DNA of 41,049 bases from assembly GCF_002251755.1 (NCBI RefSeq), contig NZ_NOXT01000086.1, positions 1 through 41,049 on the forward strand. The letters are read 5' to 3'. The stretch comes from Sandarakinorhabdus cyanobacteriorum (GTDB lineage: Bacteria; Pseudomonadota; Alphaproteobacteria; Sphingomonadales; Sphingomonadaceae). The position numbers were made by a program, and so were the translations under genes. The first letter of the stretch is position 1, and every line of letters begins with the position of its first letter. The notes below the pieces were generated by a model. That model made no database searches, was not told the DNA's origin, and saw only the letters and a program-made list of their open reading frames with translations. Shown in pieces: positions 17,170 to 26,587 of this stretch.

Positions 17170-20100
17170 CTATTTCCGCAGCGGCGACCAGGCCCCCATG
17201 TCCACCCGGTCGGTCACGCGATAGGGCTGGCCATTCTCGCCGATGAAGAAGCGCTCCGTCTCCTTGCGGTTGAACGGCCGTGACCCCAGGCGACCCAATA
17301 TGGCGATCTGGCCGCCGGTTTCGTCCACTGCCCGGTCACGGTCCAGCCCCTTGGCCACCGACAGCGCCGGTTTGGCGGTGCGGGCAAAGGCGATCATCTC
17401 CGGCATCGGCTTGGGCGAGAAGCCATAGAAATTGGGCTGGCTGTCCGGGCTGGTCAGCTGCAGCACCTTCACGCCGTTGCGGCCGTCCGCGACATAGGCG
17501 AACAAGGTGGCGTTGGTGCTGGCCACCACCACATCCTCGGCATCGGTCAGCGTGCCGCCTGCCGTGAAGCGCTGATACAGCCTGGGCGCCAGCGGCTTCT
17601 TCACGTCCACGATCAGCAGGCCATTCGATTTTGCGGCGACATAGGCATAGGTGCGGGCCAGATAGAATTTGCGCGCATCGGCAATGGGCAACGTGGCGTC
17701 CGGATGATGCACCGGCCGCTTCAGATCGGCGATATCGAGCACTTCGAGGCCATTGGCCGTCGTCACCCACAGATAGCGGAACTGCACCGCGCTCGCCCGC
17801 GCATCATTGAGCGGCAGGCTTGTCGCCAGCTTCGGCGCCCTGGGATTGTCCAGATCCACCACCACGAGGCCGCGCGGCGTCGTCACATAGGCGATGTGGC
17901 CGGCCAGCGTGATGTGGCGGGCGCCGTTCAACACGCCATCGGGGTTCCACGCCGTGCGGCCACCCTCCAGCACCGTCCGCTTCAGGAAATTGTTGCGCGG
18001 CTCGCCATCGGTCAGCGTGTCGACATTGACCAGCACCAGGCCCTCGATGCTGTCGGTCACCACCGCATAGCGGTAGATCTCGTGCATCTTCTGCTCCTGA
18101 TTATAGCCGGCCAGCGGGTCGGCCAGCGGCTTGCCAGCGGTGCGGTCGTTCTGTTCCCCCACGATCTTGTCGTTGCGCGGCACGCTGATCGGCTGGTTGG
18201 TGGCGATCGCCATGCAGGTGGCATTCGCCGTCTTCACCTGGGCATCATGGCCCAGGCCTGAGAAGGGTGATTTGACGATGCGTTCGGAAACACCCTTGTT
18301 CGACAGATTGGCAATGTCATAGGCGACAAAGCCGCCCCGGCCTTCGGCGACATAAAGATATTCGCCGCGGTTCTGGATGCAGCGCACTTCGCCCGACGTG
18401 CCTTGCGTGATGTTGCGGATCTCCTCGGTCGGGTTGGTCTCGCCCGACAGGCGCTTGTCGAACACCCGCCCGCGCGTCCAGTTGATCAGCTCGCGCTTGT
18501 TCTTCTCGACATGCAATTTCCAGAAATCCGGATAGGCATAGCGGTGGAGATAGGAGCCGAACACCGCCTGCGGCTCGCCAAACTCCGTCACCCGCACCGC
18601 TTCGACAGCGCGGTCGAGGCCAAAAAAGGCGTGCATGCCCACGAAGTTGACGAAGTTGGTGCCCTGCAGGGTCAGCTGCGCCAGGATGGCATTGTTGTCG
18701 TCGTCCTCGCTCACGTGGCAATCGGTGCAGGTCTTGGTTTCCTGGGTGCGCACCGTGTGCGGGAAATGCGGTGCAAAGGCCTGGGAGGAGAAGCCCGACG
18801 CTGCGATCGGCGGCTGCTGCACATAGATGCGCTCGCGGTTGATGTTGGTGGAGGTCAGGATCAGCGCCGAGCTGGAACGGATCGGCGCGATGATGCCGCC
18901 CTTGCTGGTCTGGTGGCGGCCCAATTGGAACATCTCGTCGCGTGCCACCTGCGGGTTGTAGGTGGCAAAGTTGCGGGTCTCCTGCTCCTCATACTTGTGC
19001 GTCGTCGATTTCCAGTTGGCCTCGATCGGCAGGTGGCAGCCGCCGCAGCTGGTGGTCCAGCTGGTGTGGCAGGCAAAGCAGGCCACATTGTCGTCATTGT
19101 GGGCTCGGGTTGCAACGCCGGGGCCGAACGACATTTTTCCGCCAGTGCTGGCCAGCGTGCCCATCAGCTTGGCCCGCGCCGCCTTGGCGTTGAAATCGGG
19201 ATGCTCGCGATTGACACTGTCCTTCACCAGCTTGACGCGCCAGACCAACGCCGGATCGCTGGCCGAACGCTGCCACAACACCCGGCGGCCATCTTGCAGC
19301 CCCCATTCAAAGCGCAGCCGGCCATCCGGGTTGCGGATGTTCGACAGATCGGTGCCCGGCGGCGGTGCGGCCAGGTTGGAGGTGCGCAACGTCGGATAGG
19401 CGTCGGCGGTGCCGTGGCAATCCTTGCAGCCGATCTCGACGCTGTTGGCCACTTCGCCATGGATGAAGCCATTGCCATGGGCATCCTGGGCGAAATGGCA
19501 ATCGGCGCACTGCATGCCCACTTCGGTGTGGATGTCCATCAGATGCACCGCCTTGCCGGGCTGGCCGGGGCCGGGCACGGCGGCGGGCTTGGTAAACTGC
19601 GGCCCACCTGCCTTGCGGAACTTCTCCGGATCATCATTGGCGACGATATGGGCCGTGTCGGTGCCCCAGCTCGCCATGTTGCCGCCCGCATCGAGCAGAT
19701 TGCCCTCGCGGTCGCGCTTGTAGACGGCGCGGAAGTTCCAGCCATGGCCGTGATAATCGGCGAACTGGGTGTCCTTCATCTTGTCATTGCGGTCGTTCAC
19801 CGTGCGCAGGAAATCCAGATCGCTCCAGGCACCATGGGCGGCGGCACCTTCCGGGTTGCGTTCGTTGGTCTCGCGCACTTCAGCGGCGGTCGGATAACGC
19901 TGGCGTTTGAACAGCCGGTCATACTCGGCGTCGGACATGCCCGCCGGCTTGGGATAGGGATTGTCCTTGCCCGGCCACATGCGCGGGGCGTCGCTTTCAT
20001 AATCCCACATCGTGTAGCCATAATAGGTGTTCACGAACATGTTGGGCTGGTGCATGTGGCAATTCATGCACAGGCTGGACGGCATGGCGCGGGTGAAGCT

Positions 20101-21342
20101 GTGCTTGATCGGGTGGCCCGGCTCGGTCTTGTTGATGGTCGGATCGGCACTCTGGCTCTGCCCATCGCGCCCGGCCGCGGCATAGACCGACGAATGCCGC
20201 ACCTCCCGATCATTGGCATAGACGATGTGGCAGGAACCACAGCCCGAAGTGCGATAATCGCCGGGCTGGTCGTTGGTGCCCATGAACCAGGTGAAGGGGT
20301 CGTTCAGCCGCGTCTTGTGGATGTTGATCACCGGCACCGCAATGCGCAGGCCGGTGCCGGGGCCACGGTTGGACTGGCGGATATCAGGCCGCCCGGGCTC
20401 TTCCAGCCGCTGGATGCTGCCCAGGCTGTTCGGCAGGCCGATTTCCGGGAAGGTCGGGTTGATGTTGCGGCCGCCGCGTTCGAACACGCGGAAGATGTCG
20501 GCCGGCGGGATCACCTGCCAGGCCGGCAGCGGGGCCAGGAAGGGCAGCGCGCCGCGCGCCTTTTCCGCATCCGAAAGCGCGCCAATGCCCTTGGCGCCCG
20601 GGCTGAACATCAGGCCGGGCAGGCTGTTGTCGTGATGGCCGCCGCCCGCGGCATGATGATCATCGCCATGCTTCAGGCCCAGCTCGCCATGGCCCGACGC
20701 GTCGCCGTTCCACGCCCCCAGCATGCCGGCCGCCTGGCCCGGCCGGTAATAGGCCTCGCCCAGGACGTAGTTCTTGTAGGGCAGGATGCCATTGTTATAG
20801 GCCGCGCCGCCGAACAGCATGGCGCCGGTGGCCATCAGGCTGCGCTCGGCCCGCTCGATGATCTCCATGTGGCAGGCGCCGCAGGCATCGCGGGCGGCGC
20901 GATAGTCAGACGGGTTGACGAAGCGGACGAACTCCGGGCTCTCGCGGTTGAGCAGCGTGTAGCTGCGCTTGGGGTTGGCCGACGACGGGAAGTGCCAGCT
21001 TTCCGGGAACATCGGCAGCACATGGGCTTCGTCGCGCAGCTTCCTGTAATTGGGATCGCCCATCGCCAGCGCCGGCGGCGCAATGATCTTCGCATCGCCG
21101 CCGTGGCAATCGGTGCAGCCAAGGACGACCGATTTCGGCGCGTGCATCGTCGCCTCATCGCTCGCCGTGTGGCAGCTGATGCAGCCGGCCGATTTGGCAT
21201 CCGCTTGCGCCTGCGTCTGCCATTTCGGTGCGGCTGGGGCGCGGACATGGGCATAGTCGCGCGCCACCGGCTTTTCGCCTTCCGACGCGATCGCCATCCC
21301 CATCAGGGGCAGGATCAGCAATAGGGCGAGCCGTTTCAGCAT
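17170..21342 (-). CDS. Decaheme c-type cytochrome fused to an LVIVD-type beta-propeller
   Basis: A 1390-residue exported protein. After a signal peptide (about 1-20) there are ten CxxCH heme-attachment motifs at 54, 76, 154, 368, 425, 612, 639, 755, 766 and 872, plus many further His that could be distal ligands, including a His/Gly-rich patch at about 218-238. From about 985 to 1310 the sequence repeats a beta-propeller pattern (EYLYVAEGRGGFVAYDI, GLVVVDLDNPRAP, GLEVLDIADL, GLLIVDVKKP) of the LVIVD type. No lipobox is seen. The start at 21342 is chosen for the signal peptide and lies 2 bp after the barrel gene's stop; longer forms to 21582 lack one. It is the last gene of a four-gene operon. 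Electron carrier or terminal reductase are both possible. Confidence 0.9.
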   Translation of the reverse strand: MLKRLALLLILPLMGMAIASEGEKPVARDYAHVRAPAAPKWQTQAQADAKSAGCISCHTASDEATMHAPKSVVLGCTDCHGGDAKIIAPPALAMGDPNYRKLRDEAHVLPMFPESWHFPSSANPKRSYTLLNRESPEFVRFVNPSDYRAARDACGACHMEIIERAERSLMATGAMLFGGAAYNNGILPYKNYVLGEAYYRPGQAAGMLGAWNGDASGHGELGLKHGDDHHAAGGGHHDNSLPGLMFSPGAKGIGALSDAEKARGALPFLAPLPAWQVIPPADIFRVFERGGRNINPTFPEIGLPNSLGSIQRLEEPGRPDIRQSNRGPGTGLRIAVPVINIHKTRLNDPFTWFMGTNDQPGDYRTSGCGSCHIVYANDREVRHSSVYAAAGRDGQSQSADPTINKTEPGHPIKHSFTRAMPSSLCMNCHMHQPNMFVNTYYGYTMWDYESDAPRMWPGKDNPYPKPAGMSDAEYDRLFKRQRYPTAAEVRETNERNPEGAAAHGAWSDLDFLRTVNDRNDKMKDTQFADYHGHGWNFRAVYKRDREGNLLDAGGNMASWGTDTAHIVANDDPEKFRKAGGPQFTKPAAVPGPGQPGKAVHLMDIHTEVGMQCADCHFAQDAHGNGFIHGEVANSVEIGCKDCHGTADAYPTLRTSNLAAPPPGTDLSNIRNPDGRLRFEWGLQDGRRVLWQRSASDPALVWRVKLVKDSVNREHPDFNAKAARAKLMGTLASTGGKMSFGPGVATRAHNDDNVACFACHTSWTTSCGGCHLPIEANWKSTTHKYEEQETRNFATYNPQVARDEMFQLGRHQTSKGGIIAPIRSSSALILTSTNINRERIYVQQPPIAASGFSSQAFAPHFPHTVRTQETKTCTDCHVSEDDDNNAILAQLTLQGTNFVNFVGMHAFFGLDRAVEAVRVTEFGEPQAVFGSYLHRYAYPDFWKLHVEKNKRELINWTRGRVFDKRLSGETNPTEEIRNITQGTSGEVRCIQNRGEYLYVAEGRGGFVAYDIANLSNKGVSERIVKSPFSGLGHDAQVKTANATCMAIATNQPISVPRNDKIVGEQNDRTAGKPLADPLAGYNQEQKMHEIYRYAVVTDSIEGLVLVNVDTLTDGEPRNNFLKRTVLEGGRTAWNPDGVLNGARHITLAGHIAYVTTPRGLVVVDLDNPRAPKLATSLPLNDARASAVQFRYLWVTTANGLEVLDIADLKRPVHHPDATLPIADARKFYLARTYAYVAAKSNGLLIVDVKKPLAPRLYQRFTAGGTLTDAEDVVVASTNATLFAYVADGRNGVKVLQLTSPDSQPNFYGFSPKPMPEMIAFARTAKPALSVAKGLDRDRAVDETGGQIAILGRLGSRPFNRKETERFFIGENGQPYRVTDRVDMGAWSPLRK

Positions 21343-21344
21343 GA

Positions 21345-23213
21345 TCAATAAGCCAGCACAGCGTTGAACAGCACCGAATAATAATGGCCGGTGCGGGGTG
21401 AATTGGTGAACAGGTCGCGGAAGCCGGCGCCGGGCTTCAGCACCGCGCCCGACAGGCGGAACACCAGATTCTGGTTGAAGTGCGGGCGGTAGGTCGCCGC
21501 CGTCGACAGATCCCACCCGATATCCTTGGGGATCGTCCCTTCCACGCGCAGCGCCTGCAGCGTGGCGGTGGTGGCAAACCACAGATGATTGGCGCTGCCG
21601 CTGATCCTGAGTTCGGGCAATATGTCGAAATCGGCGCCCACGCCCAGCAACATGGTGCCGGGGTTGGTGAAATTGGCCTGGCCCTGTTCCTTGGACGACC
21701 TGAGATCGTTCAATATGCCGTTGCGGCTGTTCACCGAAATGGCGCGGCCGCCGCCGGCAAAGGGAATGGTCTGGCGCACCCAGTAACTCGTGTCGGCACC
21801 GGCAAACTGCGGATTCTCGAAAATCGCCGCATAGCCACTGTCGACATCGTCATACGGGTTGGAATCGCCCGAGGCATAGAGTGCCGAAGCCCGGAAGCGC
21901 GCCCAGCCGCGGTCATAGCTCGGCTCCACCGCCACGAACCAGCTGTTGATCTTCGCCCGCCGGTCCGTGAAGATGTTGTTGCGGTTGGTTCCCGTCGCAT
22001 GCGTGGCCGACAGCGACAGGTTGAGCCGGCCGATATGGCCATCGGCGTTGTAGCTGAGATACACCACATCATAGCTGCGGCCCCGCAGGGTGCCGAGCAG
22101 CGCCGGCCGCACCGGGAAGCCATTGGTGTCCACCTGCACATCATTTCGCTCGCGGTTGATGTTCCAGATGGCGCTCACCTGGCTGGTCATCCCCGGCAGC
22201 GGCAGATCCTGGCGATAGAGATTGGCCACGAACAGCGCATCGCGGCGGGGTGCGCGCAGCACGGCGTTCAGCCCCGAGTTGCTGTCCTTCTCCAGCCGCC
22301 AGAAGGCCGCCAGATTATATTGGAATCGGTTGTTGTCGCGGTTCCCGAACAGCCGCACGCCCAGCTGGTTGTCCTGGAACAGGAAGCCGCGAAAATCGCT
22401 GGAAAAGGGCTGGATGCCGACCCGGATCGAATCGAAATCATAGCGGTCCGACGTGTTCCGAAGGTGATAATCCAGGAACAATTCCTGCACGCCCACGAAC
22501 GCATCGGTGCGCAAGGATCGCTTCGACGGCAGCACCGACAGCACCCGCTGTTCCGGCACGTCGACATGGTTCACGTTGAAGGCAATCGCCGCCCGCAGTT
22601 CATATTCGGGCGGCTTGAAGGCCGTGCTGCCCTTGGTCAACGCCGCGCCCAGGATGAAGGTCTGCGCGAACACCTCGCTATACTGGCGGCCGAACACGTC
22701 ATTGTTGCCCGGCCGCTCCGTCGTCTGCACGCCCACCGGGATGGGGAAGCTGCGCGGTTCGGCCAGCGTATCGGAAATCGCGGTCAACTGCAGGAACAGG
22801 TCGTGCGTGCCGCAGATCGGCCGATCGCCCTTCAACGTGTTCTGGTTATAAGGGTCTTTCCAGTTGGATTTGACCAGGCCCAGCGTTTCGATCAGCCGCC
22901 AGCGATCGGGCACCGGCAGATGATCGGCAGGAAAATCGCCCTGCTTCGGCCAGGCCACCGCGCCCTGGTTGGCCTGCACCACCGGGTCCCACGTCTGCGG
23001 CCCGCCCATCCCCGGCACCCGCCGGCCGGGCAGATTGCCGGCTTGCGGATCGGCTGGCGGCGCGGCCTCGTCGCCCGGCAGCCGGTCCTTGGGCGGTTCC
23101 ACCTTGGCATAGCAATCAAACCATTTGCCGAACGGCTTGGCCACGGCCGGCCCCGCGCTGCCCAGCAGCGCCAGCAGCACGAGGCTGCGCCACTCAGCGC
23201 GCCTGGCAGACAT
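21345..23213 (-). CDS. Outer-membrane beta-barrel protein of the multiheme operon
   Basis: The 622-residue product has a signal peptide (about 1-25, ending AVAK). Its mature part is rich in alternating hydrophobic/polar strands of about 10 residues with Tyr, Phe and Trp at the ends, and it terminates in ...FNAVLAY, the aromatic ending of barrel proteins. An N-terminal periplasmic-looking segment (about 26-110) is Pro/Gly-rich and holds Cys34. No heme motif is present. Size would allow a large barrel comparable to the porins of porin-cytochrome complexes, but no sequence motif of MtrB/PioB was recognised. Its start overlaps the lipoprotein gene by 20 bp. Confidence 0.75.
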   Translation of the reverse strand: MSARRAEWRSLVLLALLGSAGPAVAKPFGKWFDCYAKVEPPKDRLPGDEAAPPADPQAGNLPGRRVPGMGGPQTWDPVVQANQGAVAWPKQGDFPADHLPVPDRWRLIETLGLVKSNWKDPYNQNTLKGDRPICGTHDLFLQLTAISDTLAEPRSFPIPVGVQTTERPGNNDVFGRQYSEVFAQTFILGAALTKGSTAFKPPEYELRAAIAFNVNHVDVPEQRVLSVLPSKRSLRTDAFVGVQELFLDYHLRNTSDRYDFDSIRVGIQPFSSDFRGFLFQDNQLGVRLFGNRDNNRFQYNLAAFWRLEKDSNSGLNAVLRAPRRDALFVANLYRQDLPLPGMTSQVSAIWNINRERNDVQVDTNGFPVRPALLGTLRGRSYDVVYLSYNADGHIGRLNLSLSATHATGTNRNNIFTDRRAKINSWFVAVEPSYDRGWARFRASALYASGDSNPYDDVDSGYAAIFENPQFAGADTSYWVRQTIPFAGGGRAISVNSRNGILNDLRSSKEQGQANFTNPGTMLLGVGADFDILPELRISGSANHLWFATTATLQALRVEGTIPKDIGWDLSTAATYRPHFNQNLVFRLSGAVLKPGAGFRDLFTNSPRTGHYYSVLFNAVLAY

Positions 23214-25149
23214 TGTTCTCGCTCGTGTCGAGGAAGGGCGCAAACGGGCAGCCAACAAAGCGCAGCCGCACCCGGTTGCCGGTGGCCAACGGCACCTCCA
23301 CTTGGTCGGACCGCACGCTGGCCGGCGGCAGGCCGATGCCGCCCACACGCAGCCCGGCATTGCTGGTGCCGAGGAAGCTGATCATGTCGTCCTGATCGAT
23401 GCCGTCGCCCGACACGCCGATCGCGCCCACCAGCGTGGCGCCGCGATAGATGGGCACGGCACCGGGAAAGATCTGGATGCCATTGGCCAACCGGTTCTGA
23501 CCGCTGGCCGTGTTGGGCAGGAAGCTGCACTGCCGGGGGTCGCCGCCACCCAGCACCTGCACCAGATTCTGCACGATCAGCGCCGATTGCAGGCCGGTGG
23601 AAAAGGGCGACCAACCCCTGATGTCACGGCTCAGGGCACCCGGCGGCCGCCCGGCCTCGCCATCGGGGAAATAGGGGCGGGCGATGTTGCCGATGGCACG
23701 GTTTGACACGGCCACCTGCCCGGTGAGGAAGCCGGTGTTGCCAAAGAAGGCGTTGGTCTTGGCAACGAAATCACGCACATTGGCATCCGGCGCACCAGCT
23801 GCCGTCACCACCGCGCCCAGTTCGGCAGCCGCGCGCGGGTTGGAGAAAAAGGCCGCCGTGCGCGCCTTTTGCAACGAGACATCGATGCCGAACACCGGCG
23901 CATCCGGGGATCGCACCAGCCCCAGCACGGTGCCGCGCGTGTCCACCACCGAAATCGACACCTGCGCCCGGCTGTCGAGCGGCTGGCGGATCTGGGCGCG
24001 GGCGCGCGCCATGATGGCAAAGGCCTCTTCCAGGATGGCGCGGGCCTCGGCAGCGGTCAGCGGCTGCGCCACATCGCCGGCATCGCTGCCGGCCCGCACC
24101 GGGTAGCGGTTGGCACCGGCCCCGTCGCTCAGCACATAGGCATCGGGATGGTTGAACTCCGCCGCTGTCGCCGGCCGCACGCCGCTGGCCTCGCTGCCAT
24201 AGGGGGTGCCGGCCACGATGCTGGCGGCGTTGAAGCCAGCCACCGCCACCAGGCTGCCGGTCAGGCTGGCAAAGCCGGGCGCGCTGGCCGGATTGGCGCG
24301 CAGGCCCGCCGCCACCGCATCGCTGTAGCGCAGCAATGTGCCATCCACCGAAATCCGCTCCGCCCGGATGGTCGCCGGCGCCTCGAACCCGGTGGTGGCG
24401 GCGAGCGCGATATGCTCCTCGTCGTCGACATCGGTGTCGGTCACTTCGCTGTCAAAACCATAATCGCCATCGGCCATGATGCCGACACCGCCCACGGCAA
24501 CGCCGTTCTTGTAGAGCGGGAAACCGCCGGGATCGGCGGCAAGGCCCAGCGGGGAGCGTTTGGGGCCGATGAACGGGCTGCCCACGCCAAAGCGCGCCAC
24601 CAGATCGGAACAGGGCAATTGGCTGAACTGCACGCCATAAAGTGGGCCCGATTCCAGCCCCACCGTGCGGGCCGAGGGCGGGAAATGCGGCTGCACGATC
24701 ATCGATGCGGTGCGGGTGGAAAAGGCATTGCCGCCTGATGACAGATAGGCGCCAGTGATGGCCTTGGCGATCGCGGCCAGCTCGGCCGGCACCGTGACCC
24801 CTTGCGCATCGATGTTGGCGCCATTGGCGTTGGCGCGGGTGGTGGCGGTGGCGCGCGCACCAGCCATGCGATAGACGGCCAGCACATTCCCCACCCGATC
24901 CACCACGGCAATCACCGCCGGCAGATTGCGCGCCGTTGCTTCGGCGGCGGCGCGGGCAATGATCGCCTGCACATCGGCGGTGGTCAGCGCTTCGGCGGGC
25001 GGGCGGGTAAACACGCTGGCCGGGCTGACCCCGGGTGACGGCGTCGGGCTGACCGCCACCGGGGTGGAAGGCGCGCCGCCACCGCCGCAACCGGCCAGCA
25101 GCAGTGCAGCCGCTGCAACGCCCGCCGTGATGCGCACAGCCGGCGTCAT
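23194..25149 (-). CDS. Lipoprotein with two GlcG/HbpS (heme-binding) domains
   Basis: This 651-residue protein starts with a lipoprotein signal whose lipobox LLAGC puts the lipidated Cys at 21, followed by a Gly/Pro/Ser linker to about 50. Two GlcG/HbpS-like (DUF336) domains follow: the first from about 58 contains AVIAVVDRVGNVLAVYRM, the second from about 370 contains SVVDTRGTVLGLVRSPDAP and a KARTAAFF segment. HbpS of Streptomyces binds heme outside the cell and GlcG accompanies glycolate genes. In this operon a heme-binding or structural role at the outer membrane is plausible but inferred. Start ATG overlaps the pentaheme stop (ATGA). Confidence 0.83.
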   Translation of the reverse strand: MTPAVRITAGVAAAALLLAGCGGGGAPSTPVAVSPTPSPGVSPASVFTRPPAEALTTADVQAIIARAAAEATARNLPAVIAVVDRVGNVLAVYRMAGARATATTRANANGANIDAQGVTVPAELAAIAKAITGAYLSSGGNAFSTRTASMIVQPHFPPSARTVGLESGPLYGVQFSQLPCSDLVARFGVGSPFIGPKRSPLGLAADPGGFPLYKNGVAVGGVGIMADGDYGFDSEVTDTDVDDEEHIALAATTGFEAPATIRAERISVDGTLLRYSDAVAAGLRANPASAPGFASLTGSLVAVAGFNAASIVAGTPYGSEASGVRPATAAEFNHPDAYVLSDGAGANRYPVRAGSDAGDVAQPLTAAEARAILEEAFAIMARARAQIRQPLDSRAQVSISVVDTRGTVLGLVRSPDAPVFGIDVSLQKARTAAFFSNPRAAAELGAVVTAAGAPDANVRDFVAKTNAFFGNTGFLTGQVAVSNRAIGNIARPYFPDGEAGRPPGALSRDIRGWSPFSTGLQSALIVQNLVQVLGGGDPRQCSFLPNTASGQNRLANGIQIFPGAVPIYRGATLVGAIGVSGDGIDQDDMISFLGTSNAGLRVGGIGLPPASVRSDQVEVPLATGNRVRLRFVGCPFAPFLDTSENNVCQAR

Positions 25150-26540
25150 TTCAGCGCCCGTGCCCTGGCGGCAATCTGGCCCAGCGCGGCGCGGAATGCC
25201 GGCGCATCCCAGCGATTGGCATCGCGGGCCAGGGCATAGGCGCGGTCAAGATCGGGCCGCAACGCCAGCGCCGCCGCCCGGTCCACCTGGCCGGCGGCCA
25301 CCAGCGCATTCAGCAGCGTGTCCGCCGCCATCACGGCCTGCGCACCGCCCTGATAATCGGTGTAGGCCGGCGCATTGCCCACCAGCACCGCCTCGATCAG
25401 CGCAAAGCTCTGCGCCCGGTCAAAGCTTGCGCCGGCAAAGCGCCGGGCCAGAGTGCCCGCCGTGGCCTTCAACGCCGCCGCCGCCTTCAACGCGCCCGCC
25501 CGGTCACCGCCCAGCGCGGCGTGGAAGGCGCGGCTCTGGCCCTCGAGGCTGCGCGCCAGATCGGGCGCCGCCACACGGGCAGCGGCCATCAGCATGATCA
25601 TCTGCTCGTCATTCCACACCGGGTGGCCGGGTGGGATCGGCCGCCAGCCGTTGCTGCGCGCCACCAGCTGGGCGGCCGGATCATCGCTGAACGTGCGATG
25701 GCAACTGCGGCAATCATAGAAATAATAATCCGGCCCGGTCAGCCCGGCCGATGCGGCGGGCAACAGGCTCAGCGCCCGTTCCACCGCCATGGCCTGGCCC
25801 ACCGCCCAGGTCTTCACGCCGCCGGAAATCCCTTTTTGTGCCCGATAATCAGCGTCTTCATCATGGTGCGATTGCAGGCTGGTGAACAGGTCCAGCTCGA
25901 ACGCCACGCGCGGGTGGCCGGCGGCCATGATGCGGTGAAACACGAACTGGCCCGGCTTGTCCGATCCGAAATGGCAATCCAGGCAAACGCCGGCGCGCAC
26001 GGCGGGATTGTGCATCGCCCACATGCCGCGCGCCATGTTGTCGGCGGTGCTGGCCTTCACACTGGCATGGCTGGCCAGCCAGTTCACCGATCCGCCATGG
26101 CAGGCTTCGCAACCAACACCATCCGATTGCTGGAACTTCGGCCCGCGCACCGGGGCGGGATCACCATGGCAATTGATGCATTCGGGGCTGGCGGCGACAT
26201 TGGCAATGCCCAGCCGCCGGCCGATGGCCTGGGCGCGCGGCTCCATCAGCACCTTCCAGGCGCGGCTGTGCGCGCCGGTCAGGCTGGCCGGATCGCTCCA
26301 CGTCATCACCTCGTTCTGGCGCACGCGCGGGCCGGTCGCCTCCTGCCGGCCATGGCAGGTCGAACCGGCGCAGGTGGCAACGCCCTGGTGCAGGGCGCGG
26401 TCATGCCCGGCAGCCAGCACCGCCGATTCGGCCGCCAGAATCGCCCAAACCAACGCGGCGATTCGGGTCAACCAGCCCCAGGCCCCCACCTGTTGCGAGC
26501 GGCCGCGGCGCGGTGCGTGCATTGGAACGTTCACGTCCAT
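25146..26540 (-). CDS. Pentaheme cytochrome c554-like protein
   Basis: This 464-residue protein has an N-terminal hydrophobic segment (about 22-43) serving as signal or anchor. Heme sites are CAGSTCH (57-63, a CX4CH variant), then CINCH (121), CEACH (144), CLDCH (186) and CRSCH (277). The spacing, ECINCHGDP and the DGVGCEACHGG stretch resemble the cytochrome c554 family. The C-terminal 180 residues are helical, Ala-rich and heme-free. The ATG at 26540 follows a GGGGGGAAA site; an upstream extension to 26696 lacks a signal peptide. It is the first gene of the four-gene operon and could pass periplasmic electrons to the decaheme protein. Confidence 0.88.
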   Translation of the reverse strand: MDVNVPMHAPRRGRSQQVGAWGWLTRIAALVWAILAAESAVLAAGHDRALHQGVATCAGSTCHGRQEATGPRVRQNEVMTWSDPASLTGAHSRAWKVLMEPRAQAIGRRLGIANVAASPECINCHGDPAPVRGPKFQQSDGVGCEACHGGSVNWLASHASVKASTADNMARGMWAMHNPAVRAGVCLDCHFGSDKPGQFVFHRIMAAGHPRVAFELDLFTSLQSHHDEDADYRAQKGISGGVKTWAVGQAMAVERALSLLPAASAGLTGPDYYFYDCRSCHRTFSDDPAAQLVARSNGWRPIPPGHPVWNDEQMIMLMAAARVAAPDLARSLEGQSRAFHAALGGDRAGALKAAAALKATAGTLARRFAGASFDRAQSFALIEAVLVGNAPAYTDYQGGAQAVMAADTLLNALVAAGQVDRAAALALRPDLDRAYALARDANRWDAPAFRAALGQIAARARALK

Positions 26541-26559
26541 TTTCCCCCCGGTGCGGCAT

Positions 26560-26587
26560 AGGGTAGCAAAGGCAAGGCGGGATGCAA
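26560..26587 (-). promoter_or_regulatory. Candidate promoter of the multiheme operon
   Basis: On the minus strand TTGCAT (26587-26582) and TACCCT (26565-26560) are separated by 16 bp, about 20 bp upstream of the pentaheme start. The match to consensus is partial. Two near-identical elements GAACGGCCAAT (26594-26604) and GAACCGGCCGAT (26608-26619) lie just upstream and could bind a regulator. Confidence 0.3.

Noticed and set aside
18403-21324. A 973-codon open frame on the plus strand
   Set aside because: It is antisense to the decaheme cytochrome, whose ten heme motifs and signal peptide are unmistakable. No domain is seen in the plus-strand translation.
21343-21582. N-terminal extension of the decaheme cytochrome
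   Set aside because: The frame is open to 21582, but the extension overlaps the barrel gene, is Arg-rich and would bury the signal peptide.
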